A stretch of DNA of 60,479 bases from Frateuria sp. Soil773. GTDB lineage: Bacteria; Pseudomonadota; Gammaproteobacteria; Xanthomonadales; Rhodanobacteraceae. The notes beneath the pieces are model-generated. The model was not told the DNA's origin, did not search any database, and worked only from the letters and a program-made list of their open reading frames with translations. The stretch spans positions 7,189 to 67,667 of the forward strand of contig NZ_LMSL01000010.1 of NCBI RefSeq assembly GCF_001428405.1. The letters are read 5' to 3'. Made by a program: the position numbers and the translations under genes. This document shows positions 40,455 through 49,156 of this stretch, one piece after another; the stretch's first letter is position 1, and each line of letters begins with the position of its first letter.

Positions 40455-41375
40455 TCACATCTTGCTCTTGAAGAACGGCGCGAGTTGCCCGATCGCCTCG
40501 TTGATGTAGCTTTCGCCGTCGTACATCGACATGTGGTTGGCGCCCTCGACCACATACTGGCGCTTGTCCGTGGTACCGGCGCGCCGCATGAGATCGTCGC
40601 TCATCCACTTGCTGCCGGCCTGGCTGCCCACCACCGTCAGCAGCGGCGGGGTGAAGAACGCCTCGGCCTTGTTGTAGGCGTCGTAGGTGACGATCTGGTC
40701 CAGGCTGCGCGCGGTCATGTAGCCCGGCGCGGTAGGGTATTGCGCACGCGGGGTGTGATAGTACTCCCACGCTTCCCGCAACTCGGCATTGGGCGCATCC
40801 TCCTCGCGCATCGGCGCCAGCGGGAAGATGCCGTCCTGGCTGCCGTCGGCCGCCGCGCGACGCGCATCGGAGCCCATGTCCCGCACCGGGATTGCATCGG
40901 CATCCTTGATGTCGTTCTCCCAGCCGTTGCGGAACATCTGGCCGATATTGACCATGCTGACCGTGCCCACCGCCTTGATCCGGCGATCGTTGATCGCCGC
41001 ATTGGCGGTGTAGCCGGCGCCGGCGCAGATACCCATCGCGCCGATCCTGTCCGGGTCCACGTACGGCTGGGTGTCCAGGTAGTCGATCACGGCACTGACG
41101 TCCTCCGTGCGGACGTAGGGGTTCTCGAGCTGGCGCGGCTCACCGGTGCTCTCGCCCTGGTAGGAGGCGTCGTAGGCGATGGTGACGAAGCCTTGCTCGG
41201 CCAGCTTTCTGGCGTAGGTGCCGGCGGTCTGTTCCTTCACGCCGCCGCCCGGGTGCGAAACGACCACGGCCGGATAGCGTTTGCCCGCATCGAAGCCGTC
41301 GGGATAGTTGATGACGGCCGATAGCGTGATGCCGTTGCCGTTGCGATTGGGAATGTTGATCTTCTCGGATTTCAT
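40455..41375 (-). CDS. Alpha/beta hydrolase, dienelactone hydrolase-like (paralogue B)
   Basis: The 306-residue protein is an alpha/beta hydrolase. The nucleophile elbow is GAMGICAGAGYT, with cysteine where most family members have serine. Cysteine is also the nucleophile in dienelactone hydrolases. The acid and histidine could lie in LLTVVGSQAGS and VEGANHMSMYDG. The gene at 42074 encodes a similar protein and the two flank a reductase-like gene, all on the minus strand. Gaps are 36 and 20 bases, so this is an operon. Substrate is unknown. Confidence 0.82.
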   Translation of the reverse strand: MKSEKINIPNRNGNGITLSAVINYPDGFDAGKRYPAVVVSHPGGGVKEQTAGTYARKLAEQGFVTIAYDASYQGESTGEPRQLENPYVRTEDVSAVIDYLDTQPYVDPDRIGAMGICAGAGYTANAAINDRRIKAVGTVSMVNIGQMFRNGWENDIKDADAIPVRDMGSDARRAAADGSQDGIFPLAPMREEDAPNAELREAWEYYHTPRAQYPTAPGYMTARSLDQIVTYDAYNKAEAFFTPPLLTVVGSQAGSKWMSDDLMRRAGTTDKRQYVVEGANHMSMYDGESYINEAIGQLAPFFKSKM

Positions 41376-41411
41376 GGTGCGTCTCCTGTGGGCATGCTTG
41401 GGACATGGGAT

Positions 41412-42053
41412 TCAGTAGAACGAGGGCTTGTCGCCATCGGTGCCGGGTTTGTCGATGCCGAGGTTGGCTTTCGAATGCAAGGAAGGCGTCGCGATGATCT
41501 TGGCGATCAGGTCGGCCACGCTGCGGCGCGAAACCTCGGTGCCCTTGAAGGTTTCGCCCTTGGCGGTGGTCTCGTAGTCCACCTCGTCCTCGTCGGTCAG
41601 CCAGGCCGGGCGCAGGATCGTGTAGTCCAGGCCGGAGGCCTCGATGGCGTCGGCGGCGCGCCGAAACGGCTTGAGTTCCTCGCCGATCGTCGCCTTGTTC
41701 CATTCCTGGAACTTGCCCGGCAGTTCGTCGTAGATGCCGAGCGAGGTGACGAAGACAAGGCGCCTCACGCCAGCGGCGCGCATCGCCGCGACGACCGCTT
41801 TGGCCTGTTCGTCGATGTCGTCGCCCGTGAGATTGGCGTAGACGACATCCTGTCCCGCCATCGCATGGCCCAGCACGGTCTTGTCCAGCGCGTCGCCTTC
41901 CACCACCCGCGCATTCGCCGGCACCTTGCCGTGCAGCTTGCGCGCGTGCCGCAGGAACAGCGTCTGCTGGATCGCGGCGTCGTTCGCCAGTGCGTGGATC
42001 ACCCAGCGGGCAATCTGCCCGCCGGCACCCAGGATCAATACATGCTTGCTCAT
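41412..42053 (-). CDS. NAD(P)H-binding atypical SDR-family protein
   Basis: The 213-residue protein opens with HVLILGAGGQIARWVIHAL, the glycine-rich dinucleotide-binding motif, and has GDALDKTVLGHAMAGQDVVY and VTSLGIYDELPGKF. It fits the NAD(P)-binding (NmrA-like, atypical short-chain dehydrogenase) group. A full YxxxK catalytic pair is not obvious, so it may be a sensor or a reductase. It is the middle gene of the three-gene operon that the LysR gene at 43128 probably controls. Confidence 0.85.
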   Translation of the reverse strand: MSKHVLILGAGGQIARWVIHALANDAAIQQTLFLRHARKLHGKVPANARVVEGDALDKTVLGHAMAGQDVVYANLTGDDIDEQAKAVVAAMRAAGVRRLVFVTSLGIYDELPGKFQEWNKATIGEELKPFRRAADAIEASGLDYTILRPAWLTDEDEVDYETTAKGETFKGTEVSRRSVADLIAKIIATPSLHSKANLGIDKPGTDGDKPSFY

Positions 42054-42073
42054 CGAAGGGCTCCGCTCGTGGT

Positions 42074-43003
42074 TCAGGCGGCGAGGTGCTGCTTGAAGAA
42101 CGGCACCACACGCTCCAGCGCCTTGCCGACCGGGCCGGGCTGGTCGTAAAGCTCGTAGTGCGAGGTGTTTTCCACCACCACCAGTTCCTTGTGCTTGGAC
42201 GCCGCACGGCCGTAAATCTCCTGGCCATCGCGGTAGGCGCCGAAACTACCGGGTTCGTCACCGATGACCACGATCATCGGCGTGGTCAGCAGCGTTTCGG
42301 CCAGATGGAAGGCATCCCAACCGATCGAAGCGGCGCGATGCGAGAACAGTGCGCGGGTGCCGGCGCCGTCGTTGACGCAGCGGTTTCGGTAGTAGTCGGT
42401 GGCACCCAGCACGTCGATGTCGGTGATGCCGGCCTTGGTCGCGGCATCCATCGACTCCGGCACGAACAGGTCCGTCTGCAGGTCGGTGCCCCGTGCTTCG
42501 GCGGTGCGCTGCCTGCCCATGGCTTCGAGCGCGCCGATCGGGTCGTAGTTGCTGAAGCCTTCCCGGCTGAGACGGCCGAAATTGACGCCAGTGATGCTGG
42601 CCAGCGCCTTGATGCGGCGCTCGGTCATGGTGATGTTGATGGCGTAGCCACCGCCACCGCAGATGCCGAGTACGCCGATACGGTCCTCATCCACATAGGG
42701 CAAGGTGACCAGGTAATCGACGACGTGGCGGAAGTCTTCCACGGCCAAGGTCGGATCCTCGATGTAGCGCGGCTCGCCGCCGCTGGCGCCCTGGGTGCTG
42801 CGGTCGAAGGCGATGACGACGAAACCTGCCTCGGCCAGCGCCTTGCCGTACACGTTGCCCGAGGTCTGCTCCTTGCAACTGCCGATCGGGTGGGCGCTGA
42901 TGATCGCGGGGTACTTCTTGTTCTTGTCGAATCCCGGCGGGAATTGCAGGGTCGCTGCGATATCCCAGTACATGTCGCTGTTGCGGAACGTGATGGCTTG
43001 CAT
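42074..43003 (-). CDS. Alpha/beta hydrolase, dienelactone hydrolase-like (paralogue A)
   Basis: The 309-residue protein resembles the hydrolase at 40455 along its length. Shared stretches include SAHPIGSCKEQTSGNVYGKA against SHPGGGVKEQTAGTYARK, and LPYVDEDRIGVLGICGGGGY against QPYVDPDRIGAMGICAGAGY. The nucleophile position is again cysteine. A C-terminal histidine lies in VENTSHYELYDQ. It is the first gene of the operon and is divergent from a LysR gene, with 124 bases between. Tandem duplication around the reductase gene is likely. Confidence 0.83.
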   Translation of the reverse strand: MQAITFRNSDMYWDIAATLQFPPGFDKNKKYPAIISAHPIGSCKEQTSGNVYGKALAEAGFVVIAFDRSTQGASGGEPRYIEDPTLAVEDFRHVVDYLVTLPYVDEDRIGVLGICGGGGYAINITMTERRIKALASITGVNFGRLSREGFSNYDPIGALEAMGRQRTAEARGTDLQTDLFVPESMDAATKAGITDIDVLGATDYYRNRCVNDGAGTRALFSHRAASIGWDAFHLAETLLTTPMIVVIGDEPGSFGAYRDGQEIYGRAASKHKELVVVENTSHYELYDQPGPVGKALERVVPFFKQHLAA

Positions 43004-43091
43004 CGCGGATCTCCTGTTCTGGATCGAGGCCGGTACCGGCCGGACAGGAGTGACGTTACGCCGTCAATTGGGTATCCAGAAGACCACAATG

Positions 43092-43116
43092 AACACATGA
43101 GCGATAAGCATGTGTT
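43092..43116. promoter_or_regulatory. Probable LysR operator
   Basis: AACACATG (43092-43099) and CATGTGTT (43109-43116) form a perfect 8-bp inverted repeat around nine bases. It contains the T-N11-A core of LysR sites. It lies between the divergent hydrolase operon and the LysR gene, 12 bases before the LysR ATG. This position suits autorepression plus control of the operon. Confidence 0.7.
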
Positions 43117-43127
43117 TACAATCAGGC

Positions 43128-44048
43128 ATGAATCCTTCCCTGCTGCCGTCCCTGGCGTGGTTTGCCCATATCGCCCATCACCGCAGCTTTACGCGGGCTG
43201 CCGATGAGATGGGCATCTCGCGCGCAGCGCTGTCGCAGAACCTCAAGGCGCTGGAAAAGCAACTCGGCGTCAAGCTGCTGTACCGCACCACGCGCGACAT
43301 GTCGTTGACCGAAGCGGGCCAGCAGTTGTTCGACACGCTGCAGCCCACGCTGGACGAGATCGAACAAGCAGTCCGAAACCTGGGAGATGCCAGTGGCGAG
43401 CCCTCTGGCCTGATCCGGCTCAACACCTCGCGCATGGCGGCCAAGGCCTTGATCGAGCCCCGCCTGGCGGAGTTCTACACGCGTTACCCGAAGCTCAGGC
43501 TCGAACTGGTCATGGCCGAGCCGTTGTCGAACATCATTGCCGACGGTTGCGACGCTGGCATCCGCCTGGGGCGCAGCCTGGCCGACCATGTCGTCGCCGT
43601 TCCGGTGACGCCGACCTTGTCGATGGCGGTGGTGGGAAGTCCCGCCTACTTCGAACGGCACGGCGTTCCGAAGACGCCGGGCGACCTCGCCGGCCATAAC
43701 TGCATCAACTACCGCTATTCCGGCAGTGGCGCGATCCATGACTGGGATTTCGACGAGCCCGGCAAACATGGACAGCACTTCACACAGGCGGTGAGCGGGA
43801 ACCTCACCACCAACGACGATGAGGGCATGACCCGGGCCGCGTTGCAAGACCTTGGCCTGATCCAGAACATCGACCTCGCAATCCATCCATACCTGGCGGA
43901 TGGACGCCTGGTACGCGTCCTGCGCGAATGGGCCCACACGCAGGCCGGCTTCTATCTGTACGCACCCACGCGTGAGCAGATGCCGTCGAAGGTCCGGGCA
44001 CTCCTCGACTTCCTCGTCGAGAAGCGGGGGGAGATCGTGCTCGCCTGA
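43128..44048 (+). CDS. LysR-family transcriptional regulator
   Basis: The 306-residue protein has the LysR winged helix-turn-helix at residues about 5-65 (RSFTRAADEMGISRAALSQN and LEKQLGVKLLYRTTRDMSLT). An effector-binding domain follows, with GLIRLNTSRMAAKALIEPRL and GCDAGIRLGRSLADHV. I chose the ATG at 43128 because relatives begin a few residues before the first helix; an ATG six codons upstream is possible. It is divergent from the hydrolase-reductase operon and probably regulates it through the palindrome just upstream. The effector is unknown. Confidence 0.92.
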   Translation: MNPSLLPSLAWFAHIAHHRSFTRAADEMGISRAALSQNLKALEKQLGVKLLYRTTRDMSLTEAGQQLFDTLQPTLDEIEQAVRNLGDASGEPSGLIRLNTSRMAAKALIEPRLAEFYTRYPKLRLELVMAEPLSNIIADGCDAGIRLGRSLADHVVAVPVTPTLSMAVVGSPAYFERHGVPKTPGDLAGHNCINYRYSGSGAIHDWDFDEPGKHGQHFTQAVSGNLTTNDDEGMTRAALQDLGLIQNIDLAIHPYLADGRLVRVLREWAHTQAGFYLYAPTREQMPSKVRALLDFLVEKRGEIVLA

Positions 44049-44181
44049 CCTTGAGCTTGCTGACCGGTCATGTCCGCTTTGGGTCGCTCTCTACCCCTCG
44101 GATCATCCCCGGTTGCGGTCGTGAACATGAGGGCAGACCACGGTCAGAAGGGGATCATCGGTTCGAGCATCTTGCGGCGTG

Positions 44182-45087
44182 TCAACGCAAGGCCGGCAGG
44201 GATCCGACGGCGGCAAGCAGTTCGTCGAATACGGCCCGGACCCTGGCTGGCACGGGGCCGCGCTGGGGTCGGTAGACGTAGAGCCCCCACGCCGGCGGCT
44301 CCTGCTCCTGCAACACCCGCACGAGTTTTCCGCTGGCGATGTGGGGCGCCGCCATGTAGTCGGCCAGCTGGGCGAAGGCGAGCCCGGCCAGCACGGCCCC
44401 CATTTCCATGTCCGCGTTATCCGCGACGAAGGCCGGCGAAGCGGGCGTCCACTGGCGTCCCGCCTTGAAGTGCCAGGGCCAGGGGCGGCCGGTATTGATG
44501 TCCACGGCGGCGGTGACCGGCAACCCGGCCAGCGCATCGATCCCGTCGGGCAGGCCCACTTTCTTGAGCAGGCGCGGGGCCGCGACGACCGGGAGCCGCA
44601 TCTCGGTCGCCTTGCGCGCAACGAAGCGGCTGTCGCGCATGAACCCGACCCTGATCCCGACGTCGATCCCCTCGTCGACCGCATTGCTGACGCGATCGGA
44701 CAGGCGCACGTCCAGCGCGATGCCGGGATGACGCGCGGCAACGCGTTCCAATGCGGGCAGGACCGCCCGGGTGCCCAGGCTGTGCGGTGCGGTGACCCGG
44801 ACCGTGCCGGACACGGCAGCCTGCCGACCGGCGCCGGGGGGCCGCCATAGATCCTCGAACCGCTCCAGCGCAGGGCGCACCTGTTCCAGCAGGCCTTCGC
44901 CGAAGGCCGTGATGCGCACCTGCCGCGTGCTTCGATGGAACAACACCTCGCCGTAGTGCGCCTCCAGGCGCTGGATGGCGCGCGTGATGCCCTGGGGGGA
45001 CGTCCCCAGCCGGACGGCCGCCTCGCGAAAACTGCTGCTCTCGGCGGTCACCCGGAAGACCCGCAGCAGTTCGAGTTCCTTGTTCAT
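44182..45087 (-). CDS. LysR-family transcriptional regulator
   Basis: The 301-residue protein has an N-terminal LysR helix-turn-helix (SSSFREAAVRLGTSPQGITR and LEAHYGEVLFHRSTRQVRIT) and the effector domain with GTVRVTAPHSLGTRAVLPAL and VDEGIDVGIRVGFMRDSRFV. It is divergent from the formaldehyde dehydrogenase gene. The 159-base region between holds LysR-type palindromes, so control of that operon is a reasonable inference. The effector cannot be inferred. Confidence 0.92.
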   Translation of the reverse strand: MNKELELLRVFRVTAESSSFREAAVRLGTSPQGITRAIQRLEAHYGEVLFHRSTRQVRITAFGEGLLEQVRPALERFEDLWRPPGAGRQAAVSGTVRVTAPHSLGTRAVLPALERVAARHPGIALDVRLSDRVSNAVDEGIDVGIRVGFMRDSRFVARKATEMRLPVVAAPRLLKKVGLPDGIDALAGLPVTAAVDINTGRPWPWHFKAGRQWTPASPAFVADNADMEMGAVLAGLAFAQLADYMAAPHIASGKLVRVLQEQEPPAWGLYVYRPQRGPVPARVRAVFDELLAAVGSLPALR

Positions 45088-45112
45088 GGCACACGCCTCG
45101 CGGCTCGTTCCG

Positions 45113-45142
45113 ATGTCCGGACATTATTCCACGAATGGGAAT
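45113..45142. promoter_or_regulatory. LysR-type box and adjoining palindrome
   Basis: ATGTCCGGACAT at 45113-45124 is a perfect 12-bp palindrome. Immediately after it, ATTCC (45126-45130) and GGAAT (45138-45142) flank seven bases and contain a T-N11-A core. They lie 26-55 bases before the LysR start codon, on the LysR side of the divergent region. They are plausible binding sites for the adjacent regulator. Confidence 0.5.
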
Positions 45143-45147
45143 TTTGA

Positions 45148-46356
<1,209 letters not shown>

Positions 46357-46405
46357 TCTGCCGATCACCCCACCCGTTCAGCACCGAACCTCAAGGAAAA
46401 CTTCC

Positions 46406-46804
46406 ATGTCCACTCCCGTCATTTCCGGCGACGGCATCTTCTCGCACGTCTTTCTCGGCGCGGCCGACCTCCAGCAGTCGTCCGCGTTCTACGATGCGGC
46501 CCTGGGTGCCCTCGGCATCAAGAACCTCGGCCCATTCGGCAACGGCTGGGTGCTTTACGGCCGTGACAGGCCGGCCTTCATCATCGCCCGCCCCGGCAAT
46601 GGCGAAGCGCCCGCCGGCAACGGCATGACGGTAGGCTTTGCCGCCGCTGCGCCTGCCGACGTGGACGCCTTCCATGCCGCCGGCCTTGCCGCGGGCGGCA
46701 GCGACGAGGGCCGGCCGGGCCCGCGCGGCCACCTGCCGGGCGCCTATGCGGCCTACCTGCGCGATCCGGCCGGCAACAAGGTCTGCGCGTACACCTTCAC
46801 CTGA
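46406..46804 (+). CDS. VOC-family glyoxalase-like protein
   Basis: The 132-residue protein has the VOC fold: IFSHVFLGAADLQQSSAFYD opens the first module, and PADVDAFHAAGLAAGG with AAYLRDPAGNKVCAYTFT closes the second. Proteins of this group often sit behind frmA and may act on glutathione or carbonyl adducts. AAGGAAAA upstream gives a ribosome site. I am confident of the fold and not of the reaction. Confidence 0.85.
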   Translation: MSTPVISGDGIFSHVFLGAADLQQSSAFYDAALGALGIKNLGPFGNGWVLYGRDRPAFIIARPGNGEAPAGNGMTVGFAAAAPADVDAFHAAGLAAGGSDEGRPGPRGHLPGAYAAYLRDPAGNKVCAYTFT

Positions 46805-46826
46805 CAGCGAGTAAAACGGGGGCGTC

Positions 46827-47432
46827 ATGAAAGAGCCGGCCAACACCGCTACGACCGCACAAGCCGCCCCGGCCGCGATCGTGTATGGCATGCCGGCCCA
46901 TGCCGACCGGGCGGCTGCCGTGGGCGAAGTGCACGCGCGCCCGCATCTGTCGATCCAGGCGCCCCGGGGCATCCTGCAGTTCGCCTTCATGACCGAAGGC
47001 GACCTGGCCAGGGACCAGGCGGCGATGAGCGAGCTGGGCTACCTGCGCCTGGGACAGCCGGCCACCGAACTGTCCGGCGGCGAAGCGCAGCGCATCAAGC
47101 TGGCCACCGAGCTGCAGCGCAGCCAGCGCGGCCGCAGCCTGTACGTGCTCGACGAGCCGACCACCGGGCTGCATGCGTCGGATGCCGACTTGCTGCTGGT
47201 GCAGCTGCAGCGCCTGGTCGATGCCGGCAATACGGTGGTGATGATCGAGCACGACATGCGCGCGGTGGCCCAGGCCGACCGGGTGATCGACGTGGGGCCC
47301 GGCGCGGGCGATGCCGGCGGTCGCGTGGTGACGACCGGTACCCCTCGACAGGTGGCGCGGGCGCCGGATAGCCGGACCGCCCGTTTCCTCGCACGGGAGT
47401 TGGCGCGGGCCGTGCCGGCCGGCCCACGCTGA
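46827..47432 (+). pseudogene. Chimeric remnant: DUF3422 start joined to UvrA end
   Basis: One open frame of 201 codons encodes parts of two unrelated proteins. Residues about 20-65 (PAHADRAAAVGEVHARPHLS, then IQAPRGILQF) match the N-terminus of DUF3422 proteins, which are normally about 430 residues. From about residue 72 it reads LRLGQPATELSGGEAQRIKL, VLDEPTTGLHASDADLLLV and VMIEHDMRAVAQADRVIDVG, which is the end of the second ATPase domain of UvrA. Walker A and most of UvrA are absent. The frame is kept across the join, so a deletion or recombination probably fused two broken genes. A GGGGGC site precedes the ATG, so it may still be translated. Confidence 0.75.
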
Positions 47433-47744
47433 CGGGCGTGTTGCCTGCGCCACGTCGGGCTGCCTCCCGTCGGCGATATGGCGCAGGCGGGTTTCCGCTT
47501 CTTTCGGAGAGCGCCACGAGCCGGTTCCATCAGCCGCCGTCCGCATCCCATGCGCCATGGAGCAAGGGCAAGCCGGCCGGGCAGGAGACTCCACTCGTAC
47601 GTAATCCTCGCGTCGAGGTCGACGACGCACTTGAGGCTGCCGAAGCACGACATCCGGCCAGAAGCGGACGTCGCCGCACTGGCTTGCGAAGCCGGTGTTC
47701 GTGGAAAAGGGCGCCGCGGCATCCTCCGGCGGTCGTCCAAGCCC
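47433..47744. other. Intergenic region with no recognised gene
   Basis: This 312-base stretch follows the chimeric remnant and precedes the 3' end of the YCII-type gene. Frames are open on both strands, but I could not match any of them to a family. It may hold further decayed sequence from the rearrangement that made the chimera. Confidence 0.4.
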
Positions 47745-48116
47745 TTACCGGGCCAGGTAGAAATCCATGGGGATAAGCTCGACGGCCCATCCGCCTTCTT
47801 CGCCCAGCGTGGCTGCCGGGTGCATGGATGCGATGCGCAGCGCCTCGTCGTGGTTGTCCGCCTCGATGATGAACAGGCCGCCCACCACTTCCTTCGACTC
47901 GGTGTAGGGCCCGTCGCTGACGCGCGTCTTGCCGCCGCGCGGGCGAAGCGTCCTCCAGCTGTCCAGGTCGCCGAGCGACGCGGAAACCAGAACCTTGCCG
48001 GTGGCGCGCATCTTCTCGTCCAGCGCCGGGCACTGGCTCACCAGTTTCTGGACGTCGTCCGGCGCCATCGCGGCGAATCTTTCGGGGGTGAAGTAGGCCA
48101 GGCCGAGGTACTTCAT
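47745..48116 (-). CDS. YCII-related (DGPF-domain) protein
   Basis: The 123-residue protein begins MKYLGLAYFTPERFAAM and contains TRVSDGPYTESKEVVGGLFI, the DGPY/DGPF signature of YCII-related proteins, and EALRIASMHPAATLGEEGGW. These form a ferredoxin-like dimer of unknown function, often encoded beside sigma factors; none is here. The start at 48116 follows GGATC. It lies downstream of the TetR gene in the same direction, 182 bases away. Confidence 0.88.
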   Translation of the reverse strand: MKYLGLAYFTPERFAAMAPDDVQKLVSQCPALDEKMRATGKVLVSASLGDLDSWRTLRPRGGKTRVSDGPYTESKEVVGGLFIIEADNHDEALRIASMHPAATLGEEGGWAVELIPMDFYLAR

Positions 48117-48298
48117 GGGAGATCCTTTGGGTGGGAATACGCTGACGACGAAACAAACGGCCGGAAATCGACAATGCCCAGGGAGAGTCTGCGGCGAATC
48201 TCGGCCAGCCTGTCCGCTTCGGGCCGAACGAAGCCCGTGCCTGCGCCACCTCGCCATGCGGACGGCGAAGGTCCGTGTCCTGCGGCAAGGTTGCGACC

Positions 48299-48922
48299 TT
48301 ACTTCCCGACGAGATGCGGCATCACCTCGCCCAGCGCCGCGCGCAGCCAATCGAGGTCGAGGCCCGGGTCGCGCGTGGCGCGCACGGCGAGGCCTTCCAC
48401 CAGGCACAGCAGCACCAGCGAGCGGCGGCGGGCGGTTTCGGCCGGCATGCCGAAGCCGCCTTGCGCCGCCGGCCGCGCCATCAGCGACTGGAGTTCGTGG
48501 TAGTACAGCTCGTCGACCTGCTGCATGGCCTTGGCCACCGCTTCGTCGCGGGTGGCCTCCGCGCTGGCCTCCAGGAACAGCGCGGCGTTCATGATGCGCA
48601 TCCCGGGCTCGGGCCGGCTCCAGGCGGCGAAGGTTTCGACCAGCGCCTCGGTCGGGTCCGTCGCGGCGCTGAACTGGCGCATGTCCTCCAGCTCGATCTC
48701 GGTCTGGCGCTCGATGATGGCCAGCACGATGGCGCTCTTGTTGGGGAAGTAGCGATAGATCAGGCCGGCGCTCATCCCGGCCGTCTCGGCGATGCTGGCC
48801 ATGCTCGCGGCGTGGAAACCGTGCTTGACGAAGCAGTCCTGCGCGGCGGTCAGGATGCGTTCGCGCTGGGCCTTGACGCGCCCGCTCAGGGGCTTCCTGG
48901 TGCTTTTCTCGTCGTGGATCAT
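48299..48922 (-). CDS. TetR/AcrR-family repressor
   Basis: The 207-residue protein has a TetR helix-turn-helix at residues about 15-65 (RILTAAQDCFVKHGFHAASM and AETAGMSAGLIYRYFPNKSA) and a helical ligand domain. It lies 234 bases downstream of the RND pump permease gene, on the same strand. This suggests it represses the pump through the palindrome before the membrane-fusion gene. I chose the ATG at 48922; the open frame upstream is arginine-rich noise. The ligand is probably a pump substrate. Confidence 0.9.
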   Translation of the reverse strand: MIHDEKSTRKPLSGRVKAQRERILTAAQDCFVKHGFHAASMASIAETAGMSAGLIYRYFPNKSAIVLAIIERQTEIELEDMRQFSAATDPTEALVETFAAWSRPEPGMRIMNAALFLEASAEATRDEAVAKAMQQVDELYYHELQSLMARPAAQGGFGMPAETARRRSLVLLCLVEGLAVRATRDPGLDLDWLRAALGEVMPHLVGK

Positions 48923-49156
48923 GGTGCGCGTTCGTTCCCTCCGCCGGATACCCCGCACAGGGTGACCCGATCGGCCTGTTCTGCCAACCGCATCCCGCCC
49001 GGCCGTCGCCGCGCGCGCGGCGAATCCATCGGCGCCCGACGGTTGCGGCGCCGGGCGCGGCAACGAGCGCACGACGGCTCGCGCACCCGCGTCGCCGCGC
49101 CAGTCGGCATGATCCCGGCGCAGCCGCCGAGGGCGCCGTCCGCGGCATGGGCCGGC

